Below, in pieces: positions 6,148 through 11,765 of a stretch of 11,765 bases of DNA. How positions within the stretch are numbered: the first letter of the stretch is position 1; each line of letters begins with the position of its first letter. This DNA comes from Maribacter sp. (GTDB lineage: Bacteria; Bacteroidota; Bacteroidia; Flavobacteriales; Flavobacteriaceae): assembly GCA_018679695.1 (NCBI GenBank), contig JAHHKH010000231.1:1-11765 (forward strand), in the 5' to 3' direction. The position numbers and the translations under genes are program-made. The notes under the pieces are model-generated. The model saw nothing but the letters and a program-made list of their open reading frames with translations. It was not told where the DNA came from and made no database searches.

Positions 6148-7110
6148 ATGAAAAAGACTTATATTCTCTTCATCTTATTCTGTACTATTTATTATTCCTA
6201 TTCGCAATATGAATATGAACCTACCACGGATCATCCATATGGCCTTCCAAATCCTGAAGCTCCACAACAGATACTTGATTATTCCCCATTAATTGTTGAA
6301 TGCGACTGTAAATCAACTTCGCGTAACCCAGATAGAACATGGGCTGAACCAGTTGATATGATGTGGCGCTTTAAATATATAATGAACGGAATGGCGATTC
6401 AAGATGAAACCCTAAAAGCCGATGGAAGTCATTCGGGAAGTATACGACAATTCATTGCCGATAGCTCACTTTGGTATGTTCATTATTATAATTCCCGTAC
6501 CCCTTCAAATCGTTTGCCCGCTTGGGAAGGAAAGAAGAACCATGAAGGGGATATTGTACTGTACAATGAGCAAAAAGCCCCTAATGGCATGGACGGATTT
6601 TATAAAATAACTTTCTCGAATATTGATGAAAACGGTTTTGACTGGCTGGGAGAATGGGTAAATACAGATGAAACCTTTTCGTTTCCCACTTGGAAAATAG
6701 CATGTAAAAAAAGAAAGACCGGGAATGAAGGCACTGAAAAATTGAAAATACTGGAAGCCATAGCAACTTTTTCGAAGGCATATATGGATGGGGATTACGA
6801 TAGGTTAGCCAATTCCTATACCACAGATGGCAAAATATTTCCAAATAACACCACTATCATTGAAGGTCGAGAGGCAATAAAAAAGAAATGGATCCTTCCC
6901 AAGGACACCAAAATAGTAGATCATAAAATTGAACCTTTGGAAATTAAGTTTATTGGTAATTACGCTTACGACTATGGCTATTATATGGGAAAAACAAAAA
7001 ATCCGAATGGATCAATAGTCCAATGGAAAGGCAAATATGTAATAATATGGAAGAAGGAAGCCAATATTTGGAAAATCTATTTGGATATTTGGAATCGCGT
7101 CGCTGATTGA
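6148..7110 (+). CDS. Secreted two-domain protein: lipocalin-like region plus NTF2/DUF4440-like domain
   Basis: This 320-residue protein has a signal peptide ending YYSYSQ, with cleavage expected near residue 19-20. Residues about 40-188 form a beta-rich domain (ECDCKSTSRNPDRTW, MMWRFKYIMNGMAIQDETL, GSIRQFIADSSLWYVHYY, GFYKITFSN, GFDWLGEW, FPTWKIACKK). Its alternating strands and 'starting material minus deviation' layout resemble DUF1579-type lipocalin-like proteins. Residues about 198-319 look like an NTF2/SnoaL/DUF4440 fold: an initial helix (ILEAIATFSKAYMDGDYDRLANSYTTDGKIF), the INNT...EGREAIKKKW element, and closing strands ending WKIYLDIWN. Such domains often bind small molecules, but I see no catalytic residues I can assign. 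The start at 6148 is preferred over 6100 because it directly begins the signal peptide and lies just downstream of the candidate promoter. Function is unknown. Confidence 0.78.
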   Translation: MKKTYILFILFCTIYYSYSQYEYEPTTDHPYGLPNPEAPQQILDYSPLIVECDCKSTSRNPDRTWAEPVDMMWRFKYIMNGMAIQDETLKADGSHSGSIRQFIADSSLWYVHYYNSRTPSNRLPAWEGKKNHEGDIVLYNEQKAPNGMDGFYKITFSNIDENGFDWLGEWVNTDETFSFPTWKIACKKRKTGNEGTEKLKILEAIATFSKAYMDGDYDRLANSYTTDGKIFPNNTTIIEGREAIKKKWILPKDTKIVDHKIEPLEIKFIGNYAYDYGYYMGKTKNPNGSIVQWKGKYVIIWKKEANIWKIYLDIWNRVAD

Positions 7111-7132
7111 CCCTATTGCATTATATAGATTT

Positions 7133-7555
7133 TTATACAACTCGATTATAATCCTTCCTATTGGCGAGAATCTCACCCTTATGTTTTTCAGCCCACTCCG
7201 CCAGTTCCAATAATTTCTTTAAATAGGAATGTCCAAAATCAGTTAAACTATATTCAACCCGAATAGGCACTTCGGCATATAACTTTCTAGAAATGTAACC
7301 ATCACCCTCCAACATCTTTAAGCGTTCACTCAGCACTTTATTGGAGATATCATAGATATGTTTTTTTAGCTTGTTGAACCTCAGCACAGGATAATAGCCC
7401 AGGTAGAGGAAAATCAAAATACTCCACTTATCGGATGCCAATGCCATCACATCCCTAATGGGACAATATTCAATAGTTCTCCGATCAATATGGCCGAACA
7501 TTTTTTTAATTTTTTTTGCAACCTTAATCTTCTGATTCTCAGTAATAGTTTCCAT
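7133..7555 (-). CDS. HxlR-family winged helix-turn-helix regulator
   Basis: This 140-residue protein is a MarR-superfamily regulator of the HxlR class. After a basic, Lys-rich N-terminal tail (residues 1-20) comes the characteristic CPIRDVMALASDKWSILI block (31-48, with C31 in the position often redox-sensitive in HypR/QorR-like members). The recognition helix region is NKVLSERLKMLE (72-83), and the beta-wing is YISRKLYAEVPIRVEYSLT (87-105), followed by the dimerisation helix FGHSYLKKLLELAEWAEKH. It is divergent from an alpha/beta hydrolase gene with a 102-bp gap containing a perfect palindrome, the standard arrangement for a repressor that controls itself and its neighbour. The coding strand contains A8 and A7 tracts near the 5' end (about 7501-7518). 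An ATG at codon 19, just after these tracts, is an alternative start. The inducer cannot be read from sequence. Confidence 0.92.
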   Translation of the reverse strand: METITENQKIKVAKKIKKMFGHIDRRTIEYCPIRDVMALASDKWSILIFLYLGYYPVLRFNKLKKHIYDISNKVLSERLKMLEGDGYISRKLYAEVPIRVEYSLTDFGHSYLKKLLELAEWAEKHKGEILANRKDYNRVV

Positions 7556-7587
7556 TTGTATACCTTGTGTCCTTTTTTATACCCCTT

Positions 7588-7616
7588 TTGAATTACTTAA
7601 AAATTATTTATTTTAG
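7588..7616 (+). promoter_or_regulatory. Candidate promoter of the alpha/beta hydrolase gene
   Basis: TTG at 7588-7590 (part of TTTTG), an 18-base spacer and TATTTTAG at 7609-7616, matching TAnnTTTG at all fixed positions but one. This is the best -33/-7 pair in the window. Transcription would start near 7620-7624, so the palindromes just downstream would block initiation or early elongation when bound. Confidence 0.5.
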
Positions 7617-7633
7617 TATTAAATAAACACTAA
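7613..7633. repeat. Spaced inverted repeat TTAGT-N11-ACTAA, possible operator
   Basis: TTAGT at 7613-7617 and ACTAA at 7629-7633 are inverted copies whose first arm overlaps the predicted -7 box of the hydrolase promoter. Half-sites share the ACTAA/ACTAAA core seen in the adjacent 17-bp palindrome. A weak but suggestively placed second binding site for the HxlR-type regulator. Confidence 0.35.
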
Positions 7634-7649
7634 GTTACTAAAAGTAACT
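7633..7649. promoter_or_regulatory. Perfect 17-bp palindrome, likely HxlR operator
   Basis: AGTTACT-AAA-AGTAACT: 7-bp perfect arms with a 3-base spacer, placed 8 bases upstream of the hydrolase ATG and about 78 bases upstream of the HxlR ATG. The symmetry and length fit a winged-helix dimer site. Its position downstream of the hydrolase promoter suits a roadblock repressor. Alternatively it could form an RNA hairpin in the hydrolase leader that hides the translation start. Confidence 0.55.
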
Positions 7650-7657
7650 GATAATTC

Positions 7658-8497
7658 ATGAAAAAAGTAATTAACACCTATCTTCCATTGGTTTACGGTA
7701 CTTATTTTAATTTCCTGTCGACCCTATCGAAAAGAAAAGCAGCCGAAAAAGCATTTACCCTCTTCTGTACACCTAGAAAAGGCAGGGTAAGACCTGAACA
7801 GTACGATTTTTTGGAAGAGGCGAAAAGCCATAGATTATGGGCAGGAGGTGAGGAGATACAAACCTACCATTGGCCAGGTGATAACGAAACGATCTTGCTT
7901 TTACACGGGTGGGAGAGCAATGCATTTCGATGGCGCAACCTGATTACTTTCCTAAAAAAGGAAAATTACAATATAGTTGCCTTTGACGCCCCCGCACATG
8001 GGTATTCAACAGGTACTATCTTGAATATGCCTTTATATACCGAATGTACAAAAGTTGTAGTTGACACCTTTAAACCAAAAATCTTAATTGGCCATTCTGT
8101 TGGAGGCATGAATACCTTGTACCATCAGGAAAAATATCCGAACGCAGAAATCGAAAAGATCGTGACTATAGGATCGCCATCAAGACTCAAAGACATTATA
8201 GTGCATTATCAACAAATGCTGAGCTTCAACAACACTGTTCTCAGCGGTTTGGATGACCTTTTCAAATCTTTATTTGATTTTAGAATTCATGAATTCTCGA
8301 CTTCGGAATTCAAAGGCCATTTGCCAAAAAAAGGGCTTGTCATCCATGATGAGGAAGATACGATCGCTCCATTCAGTGCGTCTGAAAGCGTTCATGCCGC
8401 ATGGGAGAACAGTTCTTTCCTCAAAACCAAGGGACTTGGACATTCCATGCATCAAAATAAAGTGAATCTTCATATTATGGACTTCTTAAAATCATAG
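7658..8497 (+). CDS. Alpha/beta hydrolase, divergent from HxlR regulator
   Basis: This 279-residue protein has the alpha/beta hydrolase fold. The oxyanion-hole strand is TILLLHGWESNAFRW (78-92), followed by VAFDAPAHGYS (107-117), the nucleophile elbow GHSVGG (145-150, S147), a likely acid in HDEEDTIAP (230-238, D234) and the catalytic His in GLGHSMH (259-265, H262). The first ~35 residues contain a hydrophobic helix (LPLVYGTYFNFLSTL) but no clear signal peptide, so a cytosolic or peripheral membrane location is likely. The TPRKGRVRPEQYDFLEEA segment before the core is typical of a group of small-molecule esterases in Flavobacteriaceae. The substrate cannot be told. It is probably induced by a small molecule through the divergent HxlR-type repressor. 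A VOC-fold gene follows after 32 bp and may be cotranscribed. Confidence 0.9.
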   Translation: MKKVINTYLPLVYGTYFNFLSTLSKRKAAEKAFTLFCTPRKGRVRPEQYDFLEEAKSHRLWAGGEEIQTYHWPGDNETILLLHGWESNAFRWRNLITFLKKENYNIVAFDAPAHGYSTGTILNMPLYTECTKVVVDTFKPKILIGHSVGGMNTLYHQEKYPNAEIEKIVTIGSPSRLKDIIVHYQQMLSFNNTVLSGLDDLFKSLFDFRIHEFSTSEFKGHLPKKGLVIHDEEDTIAPFSASESVHAAWENSSFLKTKGLGHSMHQNKVNLHIMDFLKS

Positions 8498-8529
8498 AAA
8501 TAGTCTAATTTTAGCGTAAAGAATCAAGA

Positions 8530-8952
8530 ATGCAAAACGTGTCTCCCTTCCATATAGCCATACCCGTTCATAATTTGGCCGAATGTCGCAAATTCTATCG
8601 TGAAATCCTCAATTGCGAGGAAGGCCGCAGCAGCGAACACTGGGTAGATTTTAATCTGTTCGGACATCAATTGGTTATTCATTACAAACCAAAAACAACT
8701 GAAGAATTACATACCAATCCAGTGGATGGAAAGAACGTCCCAGTTCCGCATTATGGAGTTGTCCTCCCTTGGGATACCTTCAGGATATTTTCAGAAGAAC
8801 TGAAATCAAAGGGAGTGGAATTTATCATTGAGCCTTATATCCGATTTGAAGGACTTGTTGGCGAACAAGCAACCATGTTCTTTTTAGATCCTGCAGGAAA
8901 CGCATTGGAATTCAAGGCTTTTAAGGATATGGGGCAATTGTTTGCCAAGTAA
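8530..8952 (+). CDS. VOC-fold protein, COG3565-like predicted dioxygenase
   Basis: This 140-residue protein has the vicinal oxygen chelate (glyoxalase/extradiol dioxygenase) fold with two beta-alpha-beta-beta-beta modules. Recognisable blocks are FHIAIPVHNLAECRKFY (7-23, H8), HWVDFNLFGHQLVIH (37-51), VPHYGVVLPW (72-81, H74), the C-terminal GEQATMFFLDPAGNALEFKAF (111-131, E127). H8, H74 and E127 are placed as metal ligands; H51 is the probable fourth. The NPVDGKNVPVPHYG and FIEPYIRFEG segments match the pattern I associate with COG3565, 'predicted dioxygenase of the extradiol family', whose substrate is not established. It follows the alpha/beta hydrolase after 32 bp. No convincing promoter of its own is seen, so a two-gene unit under HxlR control is plausible. 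Confidence 0.9.
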   Translation: MQNVSPFHIAIPVHNLAECRKFYREILNCEEGRSSEHWVDFNLFGHQLVIHYKPKTTEELHTNPVDGKNVPVPHYGVVLPWDTFRIFSEELKSKGVEFIIEPYIRFEGLVGEQATMFFLDPAGNALEFKAFKDMGQLFAK

Positions 8953-8985
8953 TTACCTATATAGGGGAATCCAATAATTTGTCGA

Positions 8986-9006
8986 TAGCGTTAAAAAAGT
9001 ACGCTA
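8986..9006. terminator. Possible bidirectional hairpin between convergent genes
   Basis: TAGCGT and ACGCTA form a 6-bp stem around a 9-base A-rich loop, in the 57-bp gap between the convergent VOC gene and the small membrane-protein gene. No strong U-tract follows on either strand, so it may be a weak terminator or a transcript 3'-end stabiliser. Confidence 0.35.
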
Positions 9007-9009
9007 AGA

Positions 9010-9195
9010 TTATTCCCGATTTTTCCATTTTTCCCTAAACCAGATAAATAGGCCATACAATAGACCAAAAATAAGACCTTCGATAATTTCACGTAGAATT
9101 ATTGCATTTGTATATTCTTTTTCCAATATCAAGGAAATGATAACATACAAAAGTATTGCAGCTATTACCTGAACGATTAATCTTTTCGTGTTCAT
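9010..9195 (-). CDS. Small two-helix inner-membrane protein
   Basis: This 61-residue protein consists of a short basic N terminus (MNTKR), a hydrophobic helix at about residues 7-24 (VQVIAAILLYVIISLIL), a polar hinge EKEYTNAIILREIIEG, a second helix at about 39-53 (GLIFGLLYGLFIWF) and a basic tail (REKWKNRE). By the positive-inside rule both ends would face the cytoplasm. The ATG is 8 bp downstream of the CE1-like esterase stop on the same strand, so it is probably translated from the same mRNA. I do not recognise a family. Reality is supported by the tight spacing, the helix pattern and charge bias; function is unknown. Confidence 0.65.
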   Translation of the reverse strand: MNTKRLIVQVIAAILLYVIISLILEKEYTNAIILREIIEGLIFGLLYGLFIWFREKWKNRE

Positions 9196-9203
9196 TTTTA
9201 GAT

Positions 9204-10061
9204 TTAATACTGATGAAAGGCCTGTGAGACAAATTCAAGGACTTTTGGTAAGGACTCCCTCCAGTAGGTCCAACTATGACTTCCCTCCCGAACTCGGTAT
9301 TCGTGGAGTATCTCTTTCTTTTTCATTGCAATATGAACCAAGCTGTTGCCTTCAAACAAAAAATCATCATCACCACAATCTATATACCACCGTACCGATT
9401 TGACCTTATCCACAGGCATGCTTTCAATTAATTTAATGGCATTGTGATTTTCAAAATAATCCTTCAATTCTTCTTGGGTATACTCTTCTTTGTACCAAGC
9501 CATACGTTCTTCAAGTTCTTTCATGGTCAATGGACCCACATAGGCACTCAAGGGACATGCTGAAGAAAATAATTCAGGGCGATGCAAAGCATACATAAAA
9601 GAACCTCCTCCCCCCATGGAAAGACCGGCTACTGCCCGATATCTTTTTTCACTTTTGATACGATATTTCCTTTCTACATGTGGCATGAATTCCTCAAAAA
9701 AGAAATCCTCATACTTCCAATCACCGGCATTGAAATAACCCATTCGACCGGTATCTGCATCAGGCATTATAATGACCATCGATGTGGCGCTGCCATTTCG
9801 AATGGCCTCATCGGTGATTCGCAAAACCTCTCCGAACTGCACCCAACCGGTATGATCATCGGTAGCCCCGTGCAACAAATACATCACGGGATAGCTCCGC
9901 TGGGATGTTTCATAATCGGGTGGTAGATAAACCGCATATTTGCGCTCCCCTTTCAAGATTTTGCTGGTCATGGTAAGATTGTCATAGACCTTGCCCGTTT
10001 GCGCATTACATATAAAGAGGAAACCTAAGACCATGAAGAGTGAAATCACTGCTTTTTTCAT
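9204..10061 (-). CDS. Exported esterase, esterase D / CE1 feruloyl-esterase-like
   Basis: This 285-residue protein has a signal peptide (MKKAVISLFMVLGFLFICNAQ, cleavage near residue 20) and an esterase-D-type alpha/beta hydrolase domain (PF00756-like). Motifs in order: RKYAVYLPPDY (40-50), YPVMYLLHGATDDHTGW (57-73, oxyanion hole), nucleophile elbow GLSMGG (146-151, S148), acid in CGDDDF (229-234, D233 most likely) and His in GSHSW (260-264, H262). The length and the RYRAVAGLSMGG...FSSACPLSAY region match XynZ-type/CE1 esterases and related enzymes that split feruloyl, acetyl or trehalose-type esters of polysaccharides; the exact substrate is not decided. There is a 113-bp gap to the upstream DUF2306 gene, without a clear promoter. 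A small membrane-protein gene follows 8 bp downstream. Cleaved signal peptide points to the periplasm. Confidence 0.9.
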   Translation of the reverse strand: MKKAVISLFMVLGFLFICNAQTGKVYDNLTMTSKILKGERKYAVYLPPDYETSQRSYPVMYLLHGATDDHTGWVQFGEVLRITDEAIRNGSATSMVIIMPDADTGRMGYFNAGDWKYEDFFFEEFMPHVERKYRIKSEKRYRAVAGLSMGGGGSFMYALHRPELFSSACPLSAYVGPLTMKELEERMAWYKEEYTQEELKDYFENHNAIKLIESMPVDKVKSVRWYIDCGDDDFLFEGNSLVHIAMKKKEILHEYRVREGSHSWTYWRESLPKVLEFVSQAFHQY

Positions 10062-10137
10062 AATAAACCCTTTTGTTTTTTCATCAAATAAAGAATTTAC
10101 AAGTTAATAAAATGAAGTCAGACTTATCAATGGAATT

Positions 10138-10160
10138 AAAGCAAAGAATGCTCATGCTTT
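10138..10160. repeat. Inverted repeat downstream of DUF2306 gene, possible hairpin
   Basis: AAAGCA at 10138-10143 and TGCTTT at 10155-10160 form a 6-bp inverted repeat with an 11-base spacer; flanking TGG/CCA (10131-10133, 10161-10163) could extend it across a bulge. It lies in the 113-bp gap after the DUF2306 stop and before the CE1-like esterase. No U-tract follows, so terminator status is doubtful; I see no clear promoter in this gap. Confidence 0.25.
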
Positions 10161-10174
10161 CCAATAGGAAACTG

Positions 10175-10798
10175 TCAACCAATGGCGAATCCTCTTCGTT
10201 TTACCCAGAAATAGGCAAAAACCATATTGGGAAGCCAACATAGCCAGGCAACGATGCGATAAGCAAGCACAAAATCATCAAGAACAATATTCAATAGTGG
10301 AAGCCAAATACGCAGTGTTACCGCGGCAAAACAGGCGGCATAACTATAGATCATAAATCCTTTGTGCAGGGTTATATCCTTATTACGCACGGCAAGGTAC
10401 GCCCTTAATGTTGTGAAAAGCCAAATTGTTCCTAGGCCAATGAATCCCAATGATGCGATTAGACCGCCTGTAGCTTCGAAGGCAATAGAAATTCCACAAA
10501 TCCCGCTGATCAATACAGCAATGATATATAGCTTACCGACATTCCGATGTACTTTTAAATTTGCCGTTCTTAACTTTTTACTGAATTGGGCCCATCCGAT
10601 GAAGAGGGCGAGACCTCCTAATAAGATATGCCCATAGAAACCAATATTCCACATTGTATCAGCTAGTAGTTCATTTGATTTTGAGGCTAAAAGTCCAAAT
10701 TTCCGATCAACGAAAAAGTAAGTAAGTGGGTATAGCCCTACTGCTAAGGCGAGGACCACAAAAACTACCCATGATACTTTATTCGTTGTATTCTTCAT
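10175..10798 (-). CDS. DUF2306 integral membrane protein
   Basis: This 207-residue protein is a polytopic membrane protein with about six helices (roughly 9-30, 53-70, 88-108, 115-133, 146-165 and 178-197). It carries the DUF2306 hallmarks: GHILLGGLALFIGWAQF near 56, the KVHRNVGKLY block (82-91, H84-R85), a GGLIASLGF loop/helix and TLHKGFMIYSYA (143-154, H145). The conserved His residues in membrane context suggest a haem or electron-transfer-like role, but family function is not established and this is only a guess. Its ATG is 4 bp downstream of the stop of the upstream esterase-like gene, so they form an operon. Confidence 0.85.
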   Translation of the reverse strand: MKNTTNKVSWVVFVVLALAVGLYPLTYFFVDRKFGLLASKSNELLADTMWNIGFYGHILLGGLALFIGWAQFSKKLRTANLKVHRNVGKLYIIAVLISGICGISIAFEATGGLIASLGFIGLGTIWLFTTLRAYLAVRNKDITLHKGFMIYSYAACFAAVTLRIWLPLLNIVLDDFVLAYRIVAWLCWLPNMVFAYFWVKRRGFAIG

Positions 10799-10802
10799 AT
10801 GG

Positions 10803-11765
10803 CTATTTATATCTCCAACTGGTCAAATCGGCCCCTTTAGGTGCACTTTCGGCTATCCGCTTCATGATCTTAGGAACATACATCGTGTTATAACGCAATC
10901 TACTAATGGCATTGGGTTGATCGGGGTCACCGTTCCAACAATGCTCATCCCTATCCCCATAGGCTACCTCACCGTCATAATAGGGGTCTGAAGTACTTTC
11001 TAAAAAATCTTCCATTAAATACACTGCATTATTCAGATAATAATTGTCCATATCGCCACAGTAAATATGGATCTTACCTTTTAGATTATCCCCTAACTTA
11101 TCCCAGTCCCTTTCTAGAATATAGCGTAAATCATAATTCTCCTTCCAGTACTCCGCAACCTTATGATCAATATCCCCTGTCATTTTATCCCAAAGTCGAA
11201 CAGGATATCCATCCTTTCCTTGGGGTGAATAGGTCGCCTCCCAAATGTCCCATTGTTGGCCCGATCTAGACTTATCACCCAAAACCAGTTCCAAATGATT
11301 GCCTGACCTTAAAGTGGATTGTATTTGTCCAAGATAATTTCGATGGGAGGGTACTTCGAGTTGTTTATGTTCACTATCATAATAATAGGCATTCCGATCT
11401 TCGTAAATATTGGTAAGACAATAGGCCCTAAAATCAATAGGGTCCGGGCAAGCAGCAAAACAACCGTTGTATTCCCCAGGGTATTTGACCTGAACAGCCA
11501 AGGCCTCCCAACCTCCTGTTGAACCGCCATAGAGAAAGCGTGACCATCCTTCGCCCATACCCCTAAACTGTCTTTCGATCTCCGGGATAAGCTCATAAGT
11601 TATAGCATCTCCATAGGGTCCTTGACTGGCCGAATTAACGGCATACGAATCATCGTAATAAGGTGTAGGATGCTGTATTTCAATTATTAAAAACCTTGGA
11701 AATTCAGGTGCGATCCATCGTTTATAAAAATCGTATGATTCTTGTTTAATATTATAGCCTTCCAG
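10803..11765 (-). CDS. Large esterase-like alpha/beta hydrolase, 5'-truncated
   Basis: The frame is open to the right window edge; 320 residues are visible and the start is outside. Upstream of the internal Met codon at 11558 the frame continues without a stop (EIQHPTPYYDDSYAVNSASQ, then YGDAITYELIPEIERQF). The nucleophile elbow is YGGSTGGWEALA (S82 of the visible part), followed by PDPIDFRAY, a long lid-like region with TYSPQGKDGYPVRLWDKMTG and a probable acid in YCGDMDNYYL (D238 or D240) and His in DRDEHCWNGD (H275). These features match the large putative-esterase group (about 550-650 residues in full length, by family memory), usually exported. It heads a unit with the DUF2306 gene 4 bp downstream. 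The substrate is unknown. An ATG at 11558 must not be taken as the real start, since it would cut off half of the active-site core. Confidence 0.88.
   Translation of the reverse strand: MEGYNIKQESYDFYKRWIAPEFPRFLIIEIQHPTPYYDDSYAVNSASQGPYGDAITYELIPEIERQFRGMGEGWSRFLYGGSTGGWEALAVQVKYPGEYNGCFAACPDPIDFRAYCLTNIYEDRNAYYYDSEHKQLEVPSHRNYLGQIQSTLRSGNHLELVLGDKSRSGQQWDIWEATYSPQGKDGYPVRLWDKMTGDIDHKVAEYWKENYDLRYILERDWDKLGDNLKGKIHIYCGDMDNYYLNNAVYLMEDFLESTSDPYYDGEVAYGDRDEHCWNGDPDQPNAISRLRYNTMYVPKIMKRIAESAPKGADLTSWRYK

Noticed and set aside
8282..8297. Perfect 16-bp palindrome AGAATTCATGAATTCT
   Set aside because: It lies within the alpha/beta hydrolase coding sequence (encoding RIHEFS), far from any promoter, and is easily explained by codon choice in an AT-rich gene.
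9582..9926. 114-codon frame on the plus strand
   Set aside because: It is antisense to the active-site region of the CE1-like esterase, without family resemblance.
11309..11596. 95-codon minus-strand frame near the right edge
   Set aside because: It is out of frame with the esterase, whose own frame is open to the edge and carries the GGSTGG nucleophile motif.
1..11765. tRNA, rRNA, CRISPR array, transposase or toxin-antitoxin features
   Set aside because: No cloverleaf-like segments, regularly spaced repeats, terminal inverted repeats with a transposase, or small toxin/antitoxin pairs were seen on reading either strand.

Overview
The window looks like ordinary chromosome from a member of the Bacteroidota, most likely a marine Flavobacteriaceae. 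Supporting this are the low GC content, start codons preceded by A/T-rich stretches rather than Shine-Dalgarno sequences, several candidate promoters with the Bacteroidota-type -7 box (TAnnTTTG), lipoproteins with short loose lipoboxes, and protein families typical of the group (NamZ/DUF1343 muramidase, flavobacterial QueE, 'membrane metalloprotease' lipoprotein). I see no tRNA, rRNA, CRISPR array, insertion sequence or phage gene. Genes are tightly packed and no gene-free stretch exceeds about 115 bases.

Layout, left to right. (1) 1-2376: the 3' end of a NamZ-type exo-muramidase gene on +, overlapping tail to tail with a minus-strand pair (secreted DUF2059 protein, then a YkgJ-family cysteine-cluster protein, joined by an 8-bp overlap). 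Divergent from the pair is a class I SAM methyltransferase. (2) 2429-3908: a lipoprotein with a metzincin-like HExxHxxG site and an archaemetzincin-like Cys motif, convergent with queE (7-deazaguanine/queuosine biosynthesis). (3) 3983-7110 on +: a HerA-like ATPase (DUF853/YjgR type), a lipoprotein of unknown function 5 bp behind it, then a separately promoted secreted protein combining a lipocalin-like N-terminal region with an NTF2/DUF4440-like domain. (4) 7133-8952: an HxlR-family repressor divergent from an alpha/beta hydrolase gene and a VOC-fold (COG3565-like) protein. The 102-bp gap carries a good promoter and a perfect 17-bp palindrome, making a self-contained regulatory unit. (5) 9010-11765, all on -: a 5'-truncated secreted-type esterase, a DUF2306 membrane protein, a CE1/esterase-D-like exported esterase and a 61-residue two-helix membrane protein.

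In terms of joint function, regions 1-3 are mainly housekeeping (peptidoglycan recycling, tRNA modification, an ATPase) mixed with envelope proteins of unknown role. Regions 4 and 5 are rich in hydrolases: three alpha/beta hydrolases in about 4 kb, one under a dedicated HxlR regulator. I found no clear evidence of a new multi-gene defence or mobile system. The items most worth a second look are the zinc-site architecture of the 2429 lipoprotein, the HxlR operator, and the ATPase-lipoprotein pair.
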